Shown: one piece after another, positions 14,649 through 18,154 of the stretch
Layout: every line of letters starts with the position of its first letter
Position numbering within the stretch: the stretch's first letter is position 1
Source of the DNA: an uncultured Clostridia bacterium
Lineage (GTDB): Bacteria > Bacillota_A > Clostridia > Oscillospirales > Acutalibacteraceae
Direction of reading: 5' to 3'
NCBI GenBank assembly: GCA_944380625.1
Contig: CALWIE010000042.1
Location: 1-18,154 of the forward strand
DNA: 18,154 bases
The notes under the pieces: generated by a model
Told to the model about the DNA's origin: nothing
Databases searched by the model: none
The model's input: only the letters and a program-made list of their open reading frames with translations
Made by a program: the position numbers and the translations under genes

Positions 14649-15526
14649 CTACACAATCCCTTCCAGGTCCTTCACGCCGGAAACCTTCCGGTACAGCCAG
14701 ATGATCAGGGTGGTCAAAAGCATCAGCGCCACAGAGAGGGCCGCCGCGAAGGGCCAGTTGTGGGCCTTCATCAGGGCCGACTGGATCAGGTTGCCCACCA
14801 GCACCACCTTGTTGCCCCCCAGGATGTCCGCGATGAAGAACAGCCCCATACTGGGCACAAAGGTCAGCACCACCCCGGACAGCAGCCCGGGCAGGGTGAG
14901 CTTCAAGGTGACGGTGAGAAAGGCCCTCATCGGGGAGGCCCCCAGGTCCCGGGCGGCCTCCACCAGGGCAAAGTCCAGCTTTTCGGCGCTGGAGTACACC
15001 GCGAAGATCATAAAGGGCAGCAGGGCGTACACCATGCCCACCACCACCGCCGGATAGGTGTACAAAAGCTTTAGGGGCTCCTCTGTAATGTGCAGGGCCG
15101 TCAGCGCGGAGTCCAGCACGCCCCCTGCCCGGAAGATGATAATCCACCCGTACAGCCGGATCAGGGAGCTGGTCCAAAAGGGGATCATCAAAAGGAGCAT
15201 GGTCCGCTTTTTCCCCTTGGGGCCCAGCTTCGCCATAAAGTAGCCGAAGGGGTAGCCGATGGCGATCACCAGCACCGTGGTCACCGCCGCCAGCTTCAGA
15301 GACTCCCAAAAGGTCTCCAAATACACCGGCTCCCCAATGTCCCGGTAGTTTTCCAGGGTGAACTCCGGCACCACGCCCCAGGTCTCCGCCCGGGTCATAA
15401 AGCTCAGGACCACCATGTACACCAGGGGTCCCACCAAAACAGCAGGGTAAACAGGTACAGGGGCAAAAGGGTCAAAGCCTCCCCCCGGGGCTTTTTCCTC
15501 CTCTGGGAGGCAGCGGCCTTAGCCAT
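14649..15526 (-). pseudogene. potB: ABC transporter permease PotB, one-base frameshift in TM1
   Basis: Two frames join to make one permease of about 292 residues. The first starts at ATG 15526 (good GGAGG/GAGGG upstream, 8-base overlap with the end of potA), reads [20 protein letters not shown] and enters helix 1 with LLPLYLFTLLF, but then passes out of frame and stops at 15404. The second frame takes up with VGPLVYMVVLSF near 15437 and runs to the normal end, with EAARDLGASPMRAFLTVTL as the ATPase-docking loop. The break lies at a TTTT run (15439-15436); one more T would give LLFLVGPLV, the expected helix. The second frame has only a TTG and no ribosome binding site. It is either a true mutation, a phase-variable run or a sequencing error. 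The neighbours potA, potC and potD are intact, which makes an error or recent change likely. Confidence 0.85.
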
Positions 15527-16607
15527 GGCCCTCGCCTCCCTCCGCGTCCACCGGGCAGGCGTGCTCCGGGGCCCAGTCCACCAGCACCTGGTCCCCGGGG
15601 GCCAGCTCCCAGTCGATGCCGTGGCGGCTGCACACAAACTCCCCGCCGCCGGAAAGCTCCACCGCGATGCGCAGCATCCCCCCGGCGAAGCTCTTCTCCT
15701 TTACCACCCCGGGAAGGCCGGGGCCCTCCCGGCCCTGGCGCACCTGGGCCTGCTCCCCCCGGATGGCAAGGGCGGCCGGGTCCCCCGGGGCAAAGGGGAG
15801 GCCCCGGCAGGCAAAGGAGGCCTTGCCCCCCGCCGCCGAAATCCGGGCCAGCCCCCCTTCCACCGACTCCACCGTCCCCCGGACGATGTTGGCCGCGCCC
15901 ACAAACTGGGCCACGTAGGCTGTCTTGGGGGAGTCGTACACCTGGCTGGGGGTGCCCACCTGCTCCAGCCTGCCCGCCCGCATCACGGCGATCCGGTCGG
16001 ACATGTTCAGGGCCTCCTCCTGGTCGTGGGTGATGTAGATAAAGGTGACCTCCAGCTTCTTTTGCAGGCGCTTGAGCTCCTGCTGCATCTGCCGGCGCAG
16101 CTGAAGGTCCAGGGCCCCCAGAGGCTCGTCCAGCAGGAGGAGCTTGGGCCGGTTGATGAGGGCCCGGGCGATGGCCACCCGCTGCTTCTGCCCGCCGGAG
16201 AGCTCCGAGGGCCTGCGCTTTTCAAAGCCGGAAAGCTGCACCAGCTCCAGCATCTTTTTCACCTCCGCCCGGACCTCCTCCTTGGGGCGCCGGCGGAGCT
16301 TTAGGGCGTAGCCCACGTTCTGCTCCACGTTCATGTGGGGGAACAGGGCGTAGTTTTGGAACACTGTGTTCACATCCCGGCGGTTGGGCTCCACGCCGGC
16401 CATGTCCCTGCCCTCCAAAAGGACCTGGCCCCCGTCGGGCTCCTCCAGCCCGGCGATGATCCGCAGGGTGGTGGTTTTGCCGCAGCCGGAGGACCCCAGC
16501 AGGGTGATAAACTCCCCCTGCCGGGCCTCCAGGTCGACGCCCCGGAGCACCGGCGTGTCCCCAAAGCTCTTGGTGATGCCCCGCAGCCGCAAAATGGGTT
16601 CGCTCAA
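15519..16607 (-). CDS. potA: ABC transporter ATP-binding protein PotA
   Basis: A 362-residue ATPase that powers the PotBC permease from the cytoplasm. The nucleotide-binding domain has Walker [10 protein letters not shown] (38-46), Q-loop Gln84 in [11 protein letters not shown], signature [15 protein letters not shown] (136-150), Walker B LLLLDEP (156-162) and the switch His194 in [12 protein letters not shown]-terminal TOBE region (about 270-355) fits the polyamine/sulfate importer group, where it can carry regulation. I chose the TTG at 16607, which follows AGAGAGGAGG after an 11-base spacer; a TTG at 16631 lies before that site and would include it in the gene. It is the first gene of potABCD and lies about 85 bases after a strong promoter. 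Confidence 0.94.
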   Translation of the reverse strand: MSEPILRLRGITKSFGDTPVLRGVDLEARQGEFITLLGSSGCGKTTTLRIIAGLEEPDGGQVLLEGRDMAGVEPNRRDVNTVFQNYALFPHMNVEQNVGYALKLRRRPKEEVRAEVKKMLELVQLSGFEKRRPSELSGGQKQRVAIARALINRPKLLLLDEPLGALDLQLRRQMQQELKRLQKKLEVTFIYITHDQEEALNMSDRIAVMRAGRLEQVGTPSQVYDSPKTAYVAQFVGAANIVRGTVESVEGGLARISAAGGKASFACRGLPFAPGDPAALAIRGEQAQVRQGREGPGLPGVVKEKSFAGGMLRIAVELSGGGEFVCSRHGIDWELAPGDQVLVDWAPEHACPVDAEGGEGHG

Positions 16608-16670
16608 AACAGACCGCCCCTCCTCTCTCAAAAGACCCCAGCCACACTTTCCAGAAGCCTTCCCGGAAAG

Positions 16671-16687
16671 TATACTGAATCAGTATA
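16671..16687. promoter_or_regulatory. Palindromic operator candidate in the pot leader
   Basis: TATACTGA and TCAGTATA flank a single central base, a perfect 8-bp-arm palindrome of 17 bases. On the minus strand it would lie at about +6 to +22 from the predicted pot start point near 16693, a classic repressor position. A third TATACTG copy at 16702-16708 overlaps the -10 box, 31 bases (about three helix turns) from the first. No regulator gene is nearby to name the protein. Confidence 0.65.
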
Positions 16688-16699
16688 GTTTCTTGCTTG

Positions 16700-16729
16700 A
16701 TTATACTGGCTCACCCCTGGGCTTGTCAA
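16700..16729 (-). promoter_or_regulatory. Consensus sigma-A promoter of the pot operon
   Basis: On the minus strand a perfect -35 TTGACA (16729-16724) and a perfect -10 TATAAT (16705-16700) are 18 bases apart. A promoter this strong usually needs a repressor, which fits the palindrome just downstream. An A/T-rich tract (16764-16776) lies further upstream and could act as an UP element. Confidence 0.92.
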
Positions 16730-16795
16730 GGCAGGAGGACTCGGTTAGTTTTAGCTACCGGCTATTTTTTTCAAAATCCCCCTCCCGGGCCTCCA

Positions 16796-16833
16796 AAAAG
16801 GCGAAAGGGCCGCCGCGCAAACCGCGGCGGCCC
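16796..16833 (-). terminator. Rho-independent terminator after recX
   Basis: GGGCCGCCGCG (16807-16817) and CGCGGCGGCCC (16823-16833) form a perfect 11-bp stem with a 5-base loop. On the minus strand the tail reads TTTCGCCTTTTT. It lies about 10 bases after the recX stop and separates recA-recX from the pot promoter. Confidence 0.85.
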
Positions 16834-16842
16834 CAAAAAGCC

Positions 16843-17463
16843 TCACCATTCCTCCCCGGCCAGTTCCTCCAGCAGGGAGCGCACCTGGTCGTAGGGATAG
16901 CCCATCCGCTGCAGGGCGGCCACAGCCCGGCGGCGGGTCTTCTCGTCCTCCCGCCAGGCGGGATAGCGCCGCTCCAGCACCTGGGCCATGGCCTCCCGGG
17001 CGCCGGCTTCGTCCCCGTACTCCTCCAGGACTTCCCCTATGATCTCCCGGCCGATCCCCTTTCGCCGGAGCTCCTGCTCCACCCGCCGGGCGCCGTAGCG
17101 CTTGCGGCCAAACAGCTCCCGGGCAAGGCCCCGGGCATAGGCCCGGTCGTCCAAAAGGCCCATCTCCTCCAGCTTGTCCGCCGCGGCCTGGGCAGCCTCC
17201 CGGGAGGCCGCCGTACGGGCCACCTTCTCGGTGAGCTCCCGTTTGCTGTGGCTGCGGTGCTCCAAAAGGTACAGGGCCTTCTCCCGGGCCCGCCGGGCGT
17301 CCGAGGCCTGGGTCAGCTCCTCCAGGGCCTCCTCGTCCACCTGGTCGCCGGGCTTTAGCCGGGAGAGCAAAAACACCTCCCGGTCGATCTTGGGCCCCGG
17401 CTCCCCGTCCAAAAACAGCTGGACAAGGCCCTTGCGCCGGGGCTCGGCGGCGGTGAGCTCCAT
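16843..17463 (-). CDS. recX: Regulatory protein RecX
   Basis: A 206-residue helical protein of the RecX family, which binds RecA filaments and dampens or modulates recombinase activity. Typical features are the repeated three-helix units with ALYLLEHRSHSKRELTEKV (residues 63-81), the next unit with LEEMGLLDDRAYARGLAREL (about 97-116), and GARRVEQELRRKGIGREII (122-140). The length is normal. The ATG shares one base with the recA stop (TGATG), so translation is coupled to recA, the classic recA-recX arrangement. Its start lacks a strong separate ribosome binding site, in keeping with that coupling. Function is inferred from family and context. Confidence 0.94.
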   Translation of the reverse strand: MELTAAEPRRKGLVQLFLDGEPGPKIDREVFLLSRLKPGDQVDEEALEELTQASDARRAREKALYLLEHRSHSKRELTEKVARTAASREAAQAAADKLEEMGLLDDRAYARGLARELFGRKRYGARRVEQELRRKGIGREIIGEVLEEYGDEAGAREAMAQVLERRYPAWREDEKTRRRAVAALQRMGYPYDQVRSLLEELAGEEW

Positions 17464-18154
17464 CAGTCGTCATCCACCGTGATGTCGATGCTCTTCTTGG
17501 CCGCCGCCTTGTTCTGGGGGGCGGGGGCGGCGGGGGCCTCCTCGGGGGAGGGCATCTCCACCGGCCGGGCGGCCTCCCGGGGGGCGGGGCGGCCGGGCAG
17601 CTTGTCGTAGAGCTTGTCCACGTTCTCCCGGACCTTCTGCTCGATCTCGTCGGCCACGTCGGGGTGGGTGGCCAAAAACTCCTTGGAGTTGTCCCGGCCC
17701 TGGCCGATGCGCTCCCCGTTGTAGGAGAACCAGGCCCCGGACTTCTGGACGATCTCCAGCTTTACGGCAATGTCCAAAAGCTCCCCAGTGCGGGAGATGC
17801 CGGTGCCGTACATCACATCGAACTCCGCCGTGCGGAAGGGCGGGGCAATCTTGTTCTTCACCACCTTGGCCCGGGTGCGGTTGCCGATGACGTCGGTGCC
17901 GGACTTGATGGCCTCGGCTTTGCGCACCTCAATGCGCACCGAGGAGTAGAACTTCAGGGCCCGGCCCCCGGGGGTGACCTCCGGGTTGCCGTAGATGACG
18001 CCCACCTTTTCCCGCAGCTGGTTGATAAAGATGGCCACGCAGTTGGACTTGGAGATGGCGCCGGCCAGCTTGCGCAGGGCCTGGCTCATCAGCCGGGCCT
18101 GCAGGCCCACGTGGGAGTCGCCCATCTCGCCCTCGATCTCCGCCCGGGGCACCA
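17463..18154 (-). CDS. recA: Recombinase RecA, C-terminal two-thirds (partial, runs off the right edge)
   Basis: About 230 codons of RecA, which forms filaments on single-stranded DNA, drives strand exchange and triggers SOS cleavage of LexA. The visible part begins in [16 protein letters not shown] (DNA-binding loop L1), continues with [20 protein letters not shown] (the end of the core and loop L2 region), [10 protein letters not shown] and the C-terminal domain with [17 protein letters not shown]. Walker A and the N-terminal helix lie outside the window. After the C-terminal domain comes a Pro/Ala-rich linker of about 35 residues and then an acidic tail, SIDITVDDD, which in RecA proteins limits DNA access. 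No intein is seen in the visible part. recX follows with a one-base overlap. Confidence 0.97.
   Translation of the reverse strand, partial: VPRAEIEGEMGDSHVGLQARLMSQALRKLAGAISKSNCVAIFINQLREKVGVIYGNPEVTPGGRALKFYSSVRIEVRKAEAIKSGTDVIGNRTRAKVVKNKIAPPFRTAEFDVMYGTGISRTGELLDIAVKLEIVQKSGAWFSYNGERIGQGRDNSKEFLATHPDVADEIEQKVRENVDKLYDKLPGRPAPREAARPVEMPSPEEAPAAPAPQNKAAAKKSIDITVDDD

Noticed and set aside
15430..15445. Programmed ribosomal frameshift in potB
   Set aside because: There is no classic slippery heptamer, no obvious stimulatory structure, and transporter permeases are not known for this; a deletion or sequencing error is simpler.
16608..16842. Small gene or riboswitch in the recX-potA gap
   Set aside because: No frame with a ribosome binding site and no recognisable aptamer; the gap is explained by a terminator, a promoter and a palindrome.
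1..18154. CRISPR array, prophage, insertion sequence or defence island
   Set aside because: No spaced direct repeats, transposase, integrase, terminal repeats or phage genes were seen; gene content is housekeeping and metabolic.

Overview
The window looks like ordinary chromosome from a high-GC, low-spore-type Firmicute, most likely an Oscillospiraceae-like clostridium. The reasons are the very GC-rich third codon positions, strong AGGAGG-type ribosome binding sites, clostridial-style sigma-A promoters, a FabK-type enoyl reductase, a YqhQ-type DUF1385 protein and a recA-recX pair. The taxonomic call is inference from gene content and composition. No phage, insertion sequence, CRISPR array, tRNA or rRNA was seen.

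Left part, minus strand (1-4670): two transcription units. rsmE and a short-chain dehydrogenase run from a TTGACA/TACAAT promoter at 4703-4731. A type II fatty-acid synthesis operon (fabH, fabK, fabD and the first codons of fabG at the window edge) runs from a TTGACA/TAAAAT promoter at 3150-3178. Because fabG seems to sit after fabD, the dehydrogenase beside rsmE is probably not the cell's main FabG; a role like EF-P 5-aminopentanone reductase (YmfI) is the leading alternative.

Middle part, plus strand (4784-10301): a probable five-gene operon driven by an extended -10 promoter. It encodes a lipoprotein with FG-GAP/VCBS-like repeats (TTG start), an OmpR-type response regulator, a HAMP histidine kinase, a DUF1385 membrane protein and prmC. 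The last three genes overlap by a few bases. PrmC has its catalytic NPPY motif replaced by NRPC, and prfA does not follow it.

Right part, minus strand (10331-18154): a single GH3 glycosidase gene between two hairpin terminators; a potABCD-type ABC transporter operon with a perfect-consensus promoter and a palindrome just downstream of the start point; and recX plus the 3' part of recA. In the transporter, potB carries a one-base frameshift in a homopolymer, and the PotD-like binding protein lacks most residues that contact polyamine in E. coli PotD, so its substrate is uncertain.

I did not find a clearly new multi-gene system. The points most worth a second look are the altered PrmC active site, the divergent PotD pocket, the potB frameshift, the palindrome with a third half-site at the pot promoter, and the lipoprotein/two-component/DUF1385/prmC operon.
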